DNA of 64,000 nt from Bdellovibrio bacteriovorus. GTDB taxonomy: Bacteria > Bdellovibrionota > Bdellovibrionia > Bdellovibrionales > Bdellovibrionaceae. Position numbers and translations under genes: made by a program. Within the stretch, counting starts at the first letter, position 1; every line of letters starts with the position of its first letter. The notes under the pieces are model-generated. The model made no database searches, had not been told where the DNA came from, and was given only the letters and a program-made list of their open reading frames with translations. Below are positions 30,847 to 40,600 of this stretch, piece by piece. Where the stretch lies: NCBI RefSeq assembly GCF_001592735.1, contig NZ_LUKE01000006.1, positions 192,738-256,737 on the forward strand, read 5' to 3'.

Positions 30847-32301
30847 ATGAAGAATCTTGCAGTACTAGCCTTTGTTTTGTTTTCCATTATTTCCGCCACC
30901 ACCCACGCGCAGTGGGGTGCGATCATTCGCACGACAACCACGCCTTCCAATAACGGAAAAGCCGAAGTCGCCGCGCCTGGTTTTCCGATTCTGGAGTTTC
31001 CCACCCCTGAAAGTGATCGCAAAATCATGGATCAGTTGCAAAGCCTGGTGAAAGAATCAGGATGGTTTTCAACTATTCATATCCGAGTCAAAGATGGCAT
31101 CGTGGTGCTTGAAGGAAACATCAAAAGTCGCGAGCACTTGAATGTGTTTTTAGAAACCGCGCAACGCTTGCCGATGACGGTGGCGGTGATCAACAAGGTG
31201 CGGGTGCAGCCGCCGCTGGCGGACAACATTGAGCCCGTCATCGAACAGCTGCGTGATTTTGGTCAAAAAGCGTGGCAAATGCTACCGGTGCTTTTGATCA
31301 GTATCTTTGTGGTCGTCTTTTTTATTTTCTTTGGCGGGTATCTTTCTGACGGAATTAGAAATATTTGGAAGTGGCGAATTCCCAATCCTTTTTTGTTGGC
31401 TTTAGTTACGCGGCTGACCATGGTGCCGATCTGGATTCTGGTATTTTATTTTGCGTTAAGAATTGTAGGGGTTTCAAATCTTGAGGCCACAATTATCGGG
31501 GCGACGGGTTTTCTGACTCTGCTTTTCGCGTTGGCCTTTAAAGGGATCGGTGAAAATTATCTGGCTGGTATTTTACTAGCCAGTCGCAGTCCGTTTACAA
31601 AAGGGGATTTAATCAAGGTCGGGGATCATCAAGGGTACGTGCAAAACCTCAATATGCGTGGAACCACGATCATTGATTTTAACGGAAATCTGATTCTTAT
31701 TCCCAATATTATGGTCATTCAGTCGGTCGTTGAAAATCGCACGGCGAACCCCAGCATGCGCACTTCGTTTTTTGTGAACATTGGTTATCATGAATCCATT
31801 TCGCGTGTTCAAGAGCTGATTATCAATGCCTTAAAAGAAGTGAATGGGATTTTGTCCGACCCCGCGCCGAACGTGGTGGTGGAGGAGTTGACTCCGTCCG
31901 CGGTGCGCTTAAGGGTCATGGTGTGGTTAGATGCCAAGAACAGCGCTGAAGCCAGAGTGAAATCGCGCGCGATGATGAAGACAAAAGATATCTTGTTAGT
32001 AAATGGCATCACGATACCCGATGAAGCCCGCGAAATTATTTTTGCCGACGACTTAAAAGTTCAATTGGTGCAAGATGCTGCCCAAAAATCCACGCAAACA
32101 GATCGCAAAGAGCAGATTCGCAGGGCGGCGGCTTACAATTTAGAAGACGCCAAGAAAGAAGAAAATTTGCCGATCGAAGAGCCTAAAGAAAAACTGATGG
32201 ACTTAGCCAAACAAAATCCGTTGCCGGGAAATAAAGATTCATCTGATTTATTAGAACCCTCTAAGCCGAAAGAGGGTTCTGAGGAAGAGAAAAAAAATTA
32301 A
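30847..32301 (+). CDS. mechanosensitive channel MscS family with BON domain
   Basis: A 484-residue inner-membrane protein, start ATG 30847 behind GGGAGG (30837-30842), giving the signal peptide MKNLAVLAFVLFSIISATTHAQ. Residues about 60-120 are a BON domain (DQLQSLVKESGWFSTIHIRVKDGIVVLEGNIKSREHLNVF). Three membrane segments follow. The pore-lining one is near IIGATGFLTLLFALAFKGIGENYLAGILLASRSPF, the MscS TM3 signature, then the beta domain (GDLIKVGDHQGYVQNLNMRGTTI... IPNIMVIQSVVENRT). The charged tail is long and disordered. BON-MscS fusions are membrane-tension or osmotic channels; the BON domain probably contacts periplasmic partners or lipid. Confidence 0.93.
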   Translation: MKNLAVLAFVLFSIISATTHAQWGAIIRTTTTPSNNGKAEVAAPGFPILEFPTPESDRKIMDQLQSLVKESGWFSTIHIRVKDGIVVLEGNIKSREHLNVFLETAQRLPMTVAVINKVRVQPPLADNIEPVIEQLRDFGQKAWQMLPVLLISIFVVVFFIFFGGYLSDGIRNIWKWRIPNPFLLALVTRLTMVPIWILVFYFALRIVGVSNLEATIIGATGFLTLLFALAFKGIGENYLAGILLASRSPFTKGDLIKVGDHQGYVQNLNMRGTTIIDFNGNLILIPNIMVIQSVVENRTANPSMRTSFFVNIGYHESISRVQELIINALKEVNGILSDPAPNVVVEELTPSAVRLRVMVWLDAKNSAEARVKSRAMMKTKDILLVNGITIPDEAREIIFADDLKVQLVQDAAQKSTQTDRKEQIRRAAAYNLEDAKKEENLPIEEPKEKLMDLAKQNPLPGNKDSSDLLEPSKPKEGSEEEKKN

Positions 32302-33092
32302 GGACAAAGTTCGCGCAAGCGATCTGCCATACGCATAAAGCTTTGAGCTTCCGCCCCCGCAGAGTTGGCATCAACCACGGGAATGCCCGCTTCGCAAGAA
32401 AGTCCTACAGACGGGTTGAAGGGAACTTCACCTAGTTTTGGAATGTTTTTGCTTTTGGCGTAGCTATCGATTTCGCCCTTAGGAAATAGCTGCATTTTTT
32501 CGCCATTGGCGGGGTTGATCATATAAGCCATATTTTCAACCATACCCAATAAAGGCACGTTCACGCGCTCAAACATGTCGACTGCTTTTTTGACGTCAAG
32601 CAAAGCTACGTTTTGTGGAGTTGAAACCACCACGGCACCAGCAAGTGGAACTTTTTGCGCGAGGGTCAATTGGATGTCACCAGTCCCAGGTGGCAGGTCT
32701 ACCAAAAGATAATCCAGCTCTCCCCAGTTTACGTCGCGCAGGAATTGGTCCATGGCTTTAAAAAGCATTGGTCCACGCCAAACCACGGCCGAATTTTCTT
32801 CGATCAAGAATCCAATCGACATCAACTTCATCCCATAACGGGTGATGGGTTCAAGCTGGTTCGTCTCGGCGTTAATGTGAGGTTTTTGTCCTAAAGCGCC
32901 TAACATTCGAGGGATGCTCGGGCCATAAATATCGGCATCTAATAAACCGACCTTGCTTTTTTTGCTTAAAGCCATGGCAAGATTGGTCGCCACCGTGCTT
33001 TTTCCCACCCCCCCCTTACCGGAGCTGATCGCAATAATGTGTTTCACTCCGGGAATGCCGGTCTGTTTTTCAAAAGGATTGGGGGCAGCCAT
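32298..33092 (-). CDS. mrp: Mrp/ApbC-type P-loop ATPase lacking the CxxC motif
   Basis: A 264-residue Mrp/NBP35-family ATPase, the Fe-S carrier class. Start ATG 33092 follows AAGGAG. The deviant Walker A is SSGKGGVGKSTVATNLA, and DADIYGPSIPRMLG and LLVDLPPGTGDIQLTL are the other MinD/Mrp motifs. Where bacterial Mrp/ApbC usually has CPxC near ENMAYF, this protein reads AYMINPANGEKMQLF with no Cys, and there is no N-terminal DUF59 (MIP18) domain. Fe-S cluster binding in the classical manner is therefore doubtful. Its stop overlaps the convergent MscS stop by four bases. Confidence 0.9.
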   Translation of the reverse strand: MAAPNPFEKQTGIPGVKHIIAISSGKGGVGKSTVATNLAMALSKKSKVGLLDADIYGPSIPRMLGALGQKPHINAETNQLEPITRYGMKLMSIGFLIEENSAVVWRGPMLFKAMDQFLRDVNWGELDYLLVDLPPGTGDIQLTLAQKVPLAGAVVVSTPQNVALLDVKKAVDMFERVNVPLLGMVENMAYMINPANGEKMQLFPKGEIDSYAKSKNIPKLGEVPFNPSVGLSCEAGIPVVDANSAGAEAQSFMRMADRLRELCP

Positions 33093-33139
33093 AGGGACTC
33101 CTTGATAAATGCTTGCGGACAACGAATAATAGAACTTGG

Positions 33140-33568
33140 ATGAATAGCCAAGACTTTTTGACTATCAATTTGGTAGGAGCCGGCGCGTTTGTGCTTTGGT
33201 ACCTCGTTTCACGAGGCGGACCGATTCAACCCACTCGTCTTAACATGAAAGCTCCCGACACAGCGCCCACGGTGCTAGAGCCAGCTATTTCACAAGCCCC
33301 AGATCACGACGCGCCTAGCTCGGCGCCCGCATTGGCAAGAAATAGCCCTATCAACCACTCGATGACTCCAAAAATGAAGTCGTTGAATGTGATGTTCATT
33401 TACAATGGGCACAGCTGGGATGCGTACGAAGTTTTAGGAGTTCCGGCTGGAGCTTCGATCCCCATCGTGACCGAAGCTTATCAGACAGCGTTACGCCGTT
33501 GCACCGGGGCAGAGTCGGCCGAGTTTCTAGAGACGGCCTATAAGGCCATCCTCAATAAATCAGCTTAA
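33140..33568 (+). CDS. membrane-anchored J-domain-like protein without HPD
   Basis: A 142-residue protein started at ATG 33140; the frame opens nine codons earlier with TTG, overlapping the divergent gene region. An N-terminal hydrophobic segment (FLTINLVGAGAFVLWYLV) is followed by a Pro/Ala-rich linker and then a short C-terminal region SWDAYEVLGVPAGASIPIVTEAYQTALRRC...FLETAYKAILNKSA that follows J-domain helices I, II and IV. The His-Pro-Asp loop needed to stimulate Hsp70 is absent, so it is a J-like protein that probably does not act as a normal co-chaperone. The ribosome site is weak. Confidence 0.68.
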   Translation: MNSQDFLTINLVGAGAFVLWYLVSRGGPIQPTRLNMKAPDTAPTVLEPAISQAPDHDAPSSAPALARNSPINHSMTPKMKSLNVMFIYNGHSWDAYEVLGVPAGASIPIVTEAYQTALRRCTGAESAEFLETAYKAILNKSA

Positions 33569-33643
33569 GACGTTAGCCAAGCTGGTAACACTTCCTTGCT
33601 GCAAGCTCTTGTGAAAATGTAAGTGAGCACCGACAAGTGGAGT

Positions 33644-35242
33644 ATGAGAACCTTTCGGTATATTTTTGTATTAGTGGCGATCTCTTCACACGTGTTAGCA
33701 TCACCTTTACAGCTCACTTATCAAGGGCGCATCATCAGTTCGAAAGGCGTACCTTTAGAATATGACGACGTGTCTTTCGAGTTTCGCATCACCAACCCTC
33801 AGGGCACGTGCGTGCTGTATCGAGAGCGGCTCAATTCGGTGGATATGACCAACTCGAAAGGCGTCTTTGATACGCCGATCGGAGCGGGTACTAAATTATA
33901 TCCGCCATCTACAAGTTCCACTCTGATGGATGCTTTTTCCAATCAAAGTTCAATGTCCTGTGAAGGTGGTGGCACTTACAGTCCCGTCGCCGATGATGGA
34001 CGACTTTTGCGCGTTCTTTTCCACGACGGCAATGGGTGGAAGGTGATCAGTCCCGATAATAAAATTCGATCTGTTCCTTATGCCGGATTTGCGTATGCAT
34101 CCCAAAAATTAGGAAACCACTGGGCGAACGAGTTTTTTTTAAAAACAGGTGTCCCGACATGCACTACGGGAGAAGTTTTGAGCACCACTGGTGCGGGGAT
34201 TCTAATTTGTACACCGGATGTTGGAGGCAGCTCGGGAGGAGCTACGCGGATCGTGGCTTCCGCGTTGCCGGGAAGTCCGGCCCTAGGTGACGTCGCCATT
34301 GATTCAGGTGATGGCAACAAATTTAAATGGTATGACGGATCAGCGTGGCAATCGGCTCAGAGTGTGGCAGGAGGAGCCGGAGATATTTTAAATGGAGGAA
34401 ACTCCACGGGCAGTTCGGTCTTTGTGGGAACAAATGATGCACAAAGTGTGTCGCTAGAAACCAATAATATACCCAGATTGACGATCACATCGGGCGGCAA
34501 TATTGCGTTGGGTGGGACCACGACCACCGATCGCATGGCCTTGATCGCCAATGATGAGGGAGCGCGTTTTCGCGTCATCAATAACAGTTCAAGTGTGGCT
34601 CGTTATCCTGGTATCAGTGTCCAAAACTTTGCGGGAACCGGTGACGGGTATCCTGGTATTAGTTTGATAAATGGGGCGGGAAGTTCGACGTCCCCTACGG
34701 CTTCTAGTGCCGGCGATAATTTGGGGCGAATCACATTTTATGGCTTGGATTCTGCGGGCACGGCGAGGTCGGCTGCGTATATTCAAAGTACTCTTGCTGA
34801 AAATGTCACAAGCACCGCTTCTGGTGGGAACCTGCAGTTTTTTACAAGTAATACCGGATCGGTAGTGCCTACAGCTCGCATGACGATTACGTCCGCGGGT
34901 AATATCGGTATCGGCACGACATCTCCGACGGCAAAATTAGAAGTGGCCGGTCATATTGCGAATTCGGCGCCCAGTGCCAGTATCACGGCGTGCGGAACCA
35001 GTCCCTCGATCTCGGGGAATGATACTCGCGGGGAAATCACTTTAGGCGGCGGCTCTCCCACGTCGTGCCGTGTGAATTTTACGACGGCGTTTAACACCGC
35101 CCCTTATTGTGTGGTCAGCCCCTCGCAAGGCGACGCGGGCGCGATTCGATATTGGGTTGTTTCCGCGACGACCTCTTTAACCTTAAATCTTTCGGCGGCC
35201 GCAACGGCAGGTCAGAAGTTTAGTTATTTTTGTATTCAATAA
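33644..35242 (+). CDS. secreted fibre-like surface protein with tail-fibre repeats
   Basis: A 532-residue exported protein started at ATG 33644; GTG 33623 would add seven residues and neither has a good ribosome site. MRTFRYIFVLVAISSHVLAS is a signal peptide. An N-terminal domain (QLTYQGRIISSKGVPLEYDDVSFEFRI...) is followed by a Gly/Ser/Thr-rich shaft with tail-fibre-type strand repeats (LTITSGGNIALGGTTT, MTITSAGNIGIGTTSPTAKLEVAG) and a Cys-containing C-terminal tip (ACGTSPSISGN... YWVVSATTSLTLNL). This matches the chimeric trimeric fibres ('MAT' type) that Bdellovibrio uses at prey contact, though membership is inferred. The gene stands alone, with convergent neighbours. Confidence 0.8.
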   Translation: MRTFRYIFVLVAISSHVLASPLQLTYQGRIISSKGVPLEYDDVSFEFRITNPQGTCVLYRERLNSVDMTNSKGVFDTPIGAGTKLYPPSTSSTLMDAFSNQSSMSCEGGGTYSPVADDGRLLRVLFHDGNGWKVISPDNKIRSVPYAGFAYASQKLGNHWANEFFLKTGVPTCTTGEVLSTTGAGILICTPDVGGSSGGATRIVASALPGSPALGDVAIDSGDGNKFKWYDGSAWQSAQSVAGGAGDILNGGNSTGSSVFVGTNDAQSVSLETNNIPRLTITSGGNIALGGTTTTDRMALIANDEGARFRVINNSSSVARYPGISVQNFAGTGDGYPGISLINGAGSSTSPTASSAGDNLGRITFYGLDSAGTARSAAYIQSTLAENVTSTASGGNLQFFTSNTGSVVPTARMTITSAGNIGIGTTSPTAKLEVAGHIANSAPSASITACGTSPSISGNDTRGEITLGGGSPTSCRVNFTTAFNTAPYCVVSPSQGDAGAIRYWVVSATTSLTLNLSAAATAGQKFSYFCIQ

Positions 35243-35245
35243 GGG

Positions 35246-36064
35246 CTATTTGTTTTCGCCTAAAGGAAAAAAAGCTGTGCTCAATTGATAAATGGTGTCG
35301 GCTGCGTTTTCTTCACAAAGACTGAAGATTTCTTGATAAAATTTTGCGAGGAGGAATTCTATCTTATTATAGTTTTCTTTTTTAATGGCCAAGGTTAGAC
35401 CCTGAATGCTTCTTTTTTCGCGTGGGACATCGCGAATGGATTCTTTAGCCAAGTCGAGCATTTGGCTGTGGAAATTTCCTAGGGCGACACTTTTTTGAGC
35501 GACGGTGGTATGGCTGAGTTCTTCTTTTTTGATGCGGATATAAATGTCATTTTCTTTTTTTATCATGCCCACCTGTTGAAGAACGGTGAGCGCTTTTTGA
35601 ATTTGCACGATGGTCAGTCGAGGTCTTAAAACGGATTTAAAATCACTGGCCAAACGAAATTCTTTATCCAGGCTGAGGGCCTCCATGATGGCCGCATAAT
35701 ACCACTCTGAAATCATCGTAAATTCATTGAGGCTCAAGCGATTGACACTTACTTGTTTGGATGGCCGTAAAGCTTCTTGTATCTGTCGGTAAGAGTCTGG
35801 AAATTTGTGTTTGCTAAACTGAATCAAACATTCCGCATAAAGGCGCTCTTGTTCAGAAAACTCGAGAGCTTTGGCAATTTTTAGAACGTGTGCTAAAGTC
35901 GGCTCTCTTTTTCGGCTTAAAATTCGCGACAACGGGCCCGGGGCGGAAAAACCTAATTTCATACTCCATGAACGCAACGAATAGCGGGGGCGTTTTTTCT
36001 GAATGTCTAGCAATCTGGCATTCAAAAAATCAACAAAATCATCGAATTCATAAATGCTTTTCAT
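35246..36064 (-). CDS. TIGR02147-family regulator
   Basis: A 272-residue protein started at ATG 36064, overlapping the preceding gene's stop as ATGA. It begins MKSIYEFDDFVDFLNARL, then an HTH-like region YSLRSWSMKLGFSAPGPLSRILSRKREPTLAHVLKIAKALEFSEQE, and continues with the TIGR02147 block (ISEWYYAAIMEAL, RLTIVQIQKALTVLQQVGMIKKEND). The last 40 residues (IKKENYNKIEFLLAKFYQEIFSLCEENA) match the family's end. TIGR02147 proteins are plentiful in Bdellovibrio and Fibrobacter and are probable transcription regulators. Coupling to two secreted paralogues suggests it controls or senses something linked to them; this is inference. Confidence 0.9.
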   Translation of the reverse strand: MKSIYEFDDFVDFLNARLLDIQKKRPRYSLRSWSMKLGFSAPGPLSRILSRKREPTLAHVLKIAKALEFSEQERLYAECLIQFSKHKFPDSYRQIQEALRPSKQVSVNRLSLNEFTMISEWYYAAIMEALSLDKEFRLASDFKSVLRPRLTIVQIQKALTVLQQVGMIKKENDIYIRIKKEELSHTTVAQKSVALGNFHSQMLDLAKESIRDVPREKRSIQGLTLAIKKENYNKIEFLLAKFYQEIFSLCEENAADTIYQLSTAFFPLGENK

Positions 36065-36780
36065 TGATGTTTTTTCTTTTCGCAAATGAGGTTGGTCGCG
36101 GGGCCATAAAGTTTGCTGGCTATTTCGACCTCGTAGGTCGTCAAGGGAGCTATACCGTCACGCTCAAGAAGCAGATTTTTCATTGTTCCGGAGTCAATTC
36201 CATCAACCAGGCTGGTCAGAAATATCCGGGCTCTACCCGCGTCAAGATGCCCGTAAACATCTTTTGAAAACTGCGTGAAATCTTGTTGCAGGCGTAGCAA
36301 AGACATCGTTTTTTCTTGGGACATCCGAATGCGTTTAATTAAGCTTGGAATATAAGCTTGGGTCGTGGACGTATGCAGAATAACCTGGCGCAGAACACAG
36401 TTTTTCGGCAAAGCTATTGGCAGTTGGTTGTCATCCAAAAGCGGAAGCTCGTCGGTGGTAGCAGGCTCTGTTATTTTTTTTAGATCCTGGCGATAATAGC
36501 ACCAGACCGGTTGAAACAGATGAGGCGTGGCCCACTGAAAACGAGCCCACACTTCATCATAAAATGTATCTTCTTCGAAAGTACCGAAAATTTTATTCTG
36601 ACTGGTCCAAGCAATGAAAGGTTGAATAGATTTTAGATTCTTTTCGCCTTCGGCGGAAAGATCCCCACCATTAAAAAAACTCGTTTTTGCCGCGTCCTTA
36701 AAACAAACAACAACTTGAGCACCATCCGCCATGGTGGGTAAGGCCGCCGTTAAAAGTAAAAAGAAGAGGCATTCCTTCAC
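36061..36780 (-). CDS. secreted protein, second of two tandem paralogues
   Basis: A 239-residue secreted protein. The start is GTG 36780, overlapping the preceding stop as GTGA, giving MKECLFFLLLTAALPTMADGA as signal peptide. The TTG five codons earlier is less likely. The mature N-terminus VVVCFKDAAKTSFFNGGDLSAEGEKNLKSI closely matches its neighbour. It shares DELPLLDDNQLP...LPKNCVLRQVI and the VYGHLDAGRARIFLTSLVDG end with the other copy. Four conserved Cys (VVCFK, VWCYY, KNCVLRQ, LICEK) may be paired. No known family. Both proteins are 239 residues long. Confidence 0.85.
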   Translation of the reverse strand: MKECLFFLLLTAALPTMADGAQVVVCFKDAAKTSFFNGGDLSAEGEKNLKSIQPFIAWTSQNKIFGTFEEDTFYDEVWARFQWATPHLFQPVWCYYRQDLKKITEPATTDELPLLDDNQLPIALPKNCVLRQVILHTSTTQAYIPSLIKRIRMSQEKTMSLLRLQQDFTQFSKDVYGHLDAGRARIFLTSLVDGIDSGTMKNLLLERDGIAPLTTYEVEIASKLYGPATNLICEKKKHQ

Positions 36781-37496
36781 ATAGCACCATCGCAAAGGGG
36801 AGCCTTATAAGGCCCGAATTGAGTATAAATCTTCCGGGCTTCTGATGTGTTTTCAGCTAAAAGGGCGGCGACCAAAAGGCGTGTTAAAACGCCATCCTCA
36901 TGACCATAGGAATTCACCGCATAAGTAAATAAAAGCTCATGAACGCGCAAAATCCCCGTTTGGGACGGACAGCTCGACTTAGAAAGACGTTTTAACAACG
37001 GCTTACTAAAATAAAAATGAGGACCCTGGCGAATGATGGCCTGCTTTAAAACGCAATTTTTCGGAAGATCAAGCAGAGAGGTTTTGTCATCAATGAAAGG
37101 CAATTCATCATTAACTCCGATATCTGTTTTTCCCATCTGCAGGCAGGCTTCGGTGGTCCCATCAAAATTGGCGTCTAACTTTGAAAAAGCACTGAGAAGT
37201 GTTTTATAAACTTCATCCGGCCCCATTTTACAAATTTGCGATTGTCGCGCCTCGGACAATTTTTCGGGATGCCATTTTTTTGCCAAGTAGAAATCTAAGA
37301 CATCCATCGATTTAAGGCGATGTAAACCTTGGGCGGAAATGTCTCCGCCATTAAAAAAAGAAGGGTCCGCATTTTGATCAAAACAAATGACGACATGTCC
37401 AGGATTGCCGACAAAAAAACCACCGGCACAAGAAACTGCAGTCACTCCCAAGCACAAAAACGTAAAAAGAATCGCTCTGGTTAAAACGCTAGTCAT
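36777..37496 (-). CDS. secreted protein, first of two tandem paralogues
   Basis: A 239-residue secreted protein; ATG 37496 follows GGAG at five bases and replaces a longer start. MTSVLTRAILFTFLCLGVTAVSC may be a signal peptide or, with VSC, a lipobox. The conserved core is VVICFDQNADPSFFNGGDISAQGLHRLKSMDVLDF, then DELPFIDDKTSLLDLPKNCVLKQAI and SYGHEDGVLTRLLVAALL. It shares about a third of positions with the next gene by eye, with the Asn-Gly-Gly-Asp and LPKNCVL blocks best kept. It starts an operon of three genes joined by 4-nt overlaps. Function unknown. Confidence 0.85.
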   Translation of the reverse strand: MTSVLTRAILFTFLCLGVTAVSCAGGFFVGNPGHVVICFDQNADPSFFNGGDISAQGLHRLKSMDVLDFYLAKKWHPEKLSEARQSQICKMGPDEVYKTLLSAFSKLDANFDGTTEACLQMGKTDIGVNDELPFIDDKTSLLDLPKNCVLKQAIIRQGPHFYFSKPLLKRLSKSSCPSQTGILRVHELLFTYAVNSYGHEDGVLTRLLVAALLAENTSEARKIYTQFGPYKAPLCDGAM

Positions 37497-37604
37497 TGTA
37501 GCTCCGTGAAGAGCCGATTTTTTATGGTTTGCAGAAGCTGAAGTCAATCACGCGGCAAAGGAAGCGTTACCATGTTGGTACTATTTTCAGAAAAGGGGTC
37601 GATC

Positions 37605-40600
37605 CTAAAGATCAACCACCTTATGCTTACTTTCAAGCGGCACAAGAGCCATATATAAAGCCGGCACGACAAACAAAGTCAGGATCGTTGAAACAATGGT
37701 TCCCCCGATAATCGCCAAGCCCATCGGCAAACGCGTTTCCGCACCAATACCATGACCAAACACTAAAGGTGTTGCTGCCGCTACCGTCGCCACAGAAGTC
37801 ATTAAAATCGGACGCAGACGAATCGGGCAAGCTTCAAGCAGGGCTTCGTTCGGTGACTTCTTCCCTTCACGATGCTGATTGGTGAATTCCACCAGCATGA
37901 TCGAGTTCTTTTTCGCGATCCCCATTAAGACAATCAATCCAATGAAGCTGAAAAGATTCAAGGACACATCAAACATCCATAACGCCACCAAGGCTCCGGT
38001 CACGCTGAATGGCAAGGCGACAAGGACCGTGATCGGATGGATGAATGAGTTAAACTGCACCGCTAAAATCATATAGGCGACCAGAACCCCGACCAGCATT
38101 GCTCCGTAAAGACTTTGAAATGATTGCGCAAAGCCAGCCGAAGCTCCTTCGAGCGCAAAAGAATATCCCGGAGGCAATATTTCTTTGGCGATCTGGCCCG
38201 CTCTTTCTAAGACGTGGGATTGGGATTGTCCCGGACCTAAATTTCCGAAAACCGAAATCGCGCGTTGACGGTTCACGCGACTGATTCCTTGAATCGTGGA
38301 TTGTTCTTCAATTTTCACTAACTGAGAAAGCGGGATGAGGTTGCCGAAATTGTTGCGTGCATTCAGATTTTCAAAATCTTTGGGCGATGAAATTTTATCT
38401 TCTTCAATTTTAAAGCGAATATCATAACGACGGCCATCGGCTGTGTAACGACCTTGGCGAAGTCCGCTGACTCCGGCGGCCAATACATCCCCCACGCTTT
38501 GCACGGAAACTCCGCGGGCTGACATGGCGGCGCGGTCGGGTTTTAAAATCAGTTCTGGCAAACCTTTGCGGAAGTCGGTGTCTAAATCCACGGCCAATTT
38601 TTCTTTTTCCAATCGATCCATCAGTTCTTGAGAAGCTTTTTGTAAAACCTCAAGATCGGGTCCTCGCAAGTTCACGGCCAAAGGATTTTGTCGTCCCGAG
38701 CTTAAATTGCGGGCGGAAATATCGCGCATGCTGATTCTTAATCCTTTGATTTTGCGCAATTCTCCGCGAAGCTCTTCCATCACCTGCATATGGGTCACGG
38801 AACGATCTGCTTTAGGAATCAGTTTTACCGGCAAAAAGATTTGATTCACATTTGCGGCGCCACCACCGCCGCCAATAGAGACGAAAAAGCCTTCAACGTT
38901 TTTATTAGCCTTCACGATTTTTTCAACTTGGATGGCGAAATCCGTGGTTGCTTCCAGAGAAGTGCCGGGAACAGCTTGCGCTGTCACGATGATAAAGTCC
39001 TGATCTTGCGGAGGAACGAATTCCTGACGAACTTTAGTAATCAAAACTAAAGAACCGGCAAAAAATAAAAGCGAAGCGATTATGATGGTGTATTTCCATC
39101 GGATCGTAAATTTTAAAGAGTTTTGATAAGAGTGCGCAAAGCGTTCAAAGAGATGGTCTAACCATGCCTCAAAGCGATTCACTTTGGGCTCGTTTCTTAA
39201 AAGAGCGGCGGCCCGCATCGGAGTGATGGTGACGGCTTCTAAAAGCGACAAAAGAACTGCCGCACTCATGGTGACACCGAATTGGAAAAAGAATTTACCG
39301 ATGATGCCGTCCATAAAGACGACCGGTAAGAACACCGCAATGACGGCGGCCGTGGCCGCGGTCGCCGCGGGTAGAACTTCTTTTGCGCCTTCAGAAGCGG
39401 CCTTCGCGGAAGGCTTTCCCATGCGATAGTGGCGCACGATATTTTCTAGCAGCATGATTGCATCATCGACCACGATGGAAATTGAAAGTGTTAAGGCTAG
39501 AAGGGTGAAAAGATTTAAAGTGAAGCCGGAAAAATAAAGAATCGTAAAGGTGCCGACAATCGAAGTCGGAATGGAAAACAAAATATTAATGGCGGCTTGA
39601 ATGCTTCCTAAGAACAAAAAGCAGACTAAAATGGTGATCAGCGCCGCGACCCACAGCTTTTCGATAGTCAAATCCACGGTGGCTTCCGTGGAGCGAGTGA
39701 AGTCGACACTCACGCGGTAGTTAAATCCTTTGGGAAATTGATCTTTAATTTCCTCCACTTTTTTAAGAACGTTCTTAGCGACCTCGACTTCGTTCGTCCC
39801 CCGTTGTTTACGGATAGAGATACCCACGGCCTGTTTGCCTTCCACACGTCCTTGACGGCGAATATCGGAAAGACCATCTTCAACCCGGGCCACGTCCTTG
39901 ATGCGAATCACAACGTCTTGAATGCGCGCTCCACCGCGGTTGATGATTTGGATATTTTCAACTTCTTTAGTGGAGGCGGCTTCGCCTAACCAACGCACGC
40001 GCAGCTCGCGCTGACCATTTACAAATTGCCCGGCAGCACTTTCTAGATGTTGTTGGTTTAAAGCTTGAACAACATCGGTGACGGTCAGGTAGTATTTTTT
40101 TAATTTTGCGGGATCAATCCATACGCGTAAGTTGCGCTCCGAAAAACCGGTGATATTGACATCTCCGACTCCGGGCAAAAACCTCAACTGATCCATAAAA
40201 TAAGTATCCACCCAGATCAGCATGTCACGAAGAGGAGCTTCGCCGTAGACCGTAAAAATGATAATAGGGTCTTCTTCGGGATTTTGTTTTCTAACGACTG
40301 CCGGATCAACCCCCGTGGGCCAGCGAATTTGACCCATCGCTGTTTGCACCTCTTGTAGAACAACGTCGACATTACGATTGATATCAAATTCTAAAGTGAC
40401 TGAGCCTTGCCCTTGCCTTGCCGAAGAGCGCATTTCTTTAATACCCTCAATTGAAAGTAAAGCTTCCTCCATAGGGTCTAAGAGCTCAGCTTCCACGATT
40501 TCGGGGGCGGCACCTTCATAACTGACAGAAACATTCACGATCGGAAAGTCGACATCGGGCAGGGCACTGATTCCCATACGATTTAAAGAGATTGCCCCGA

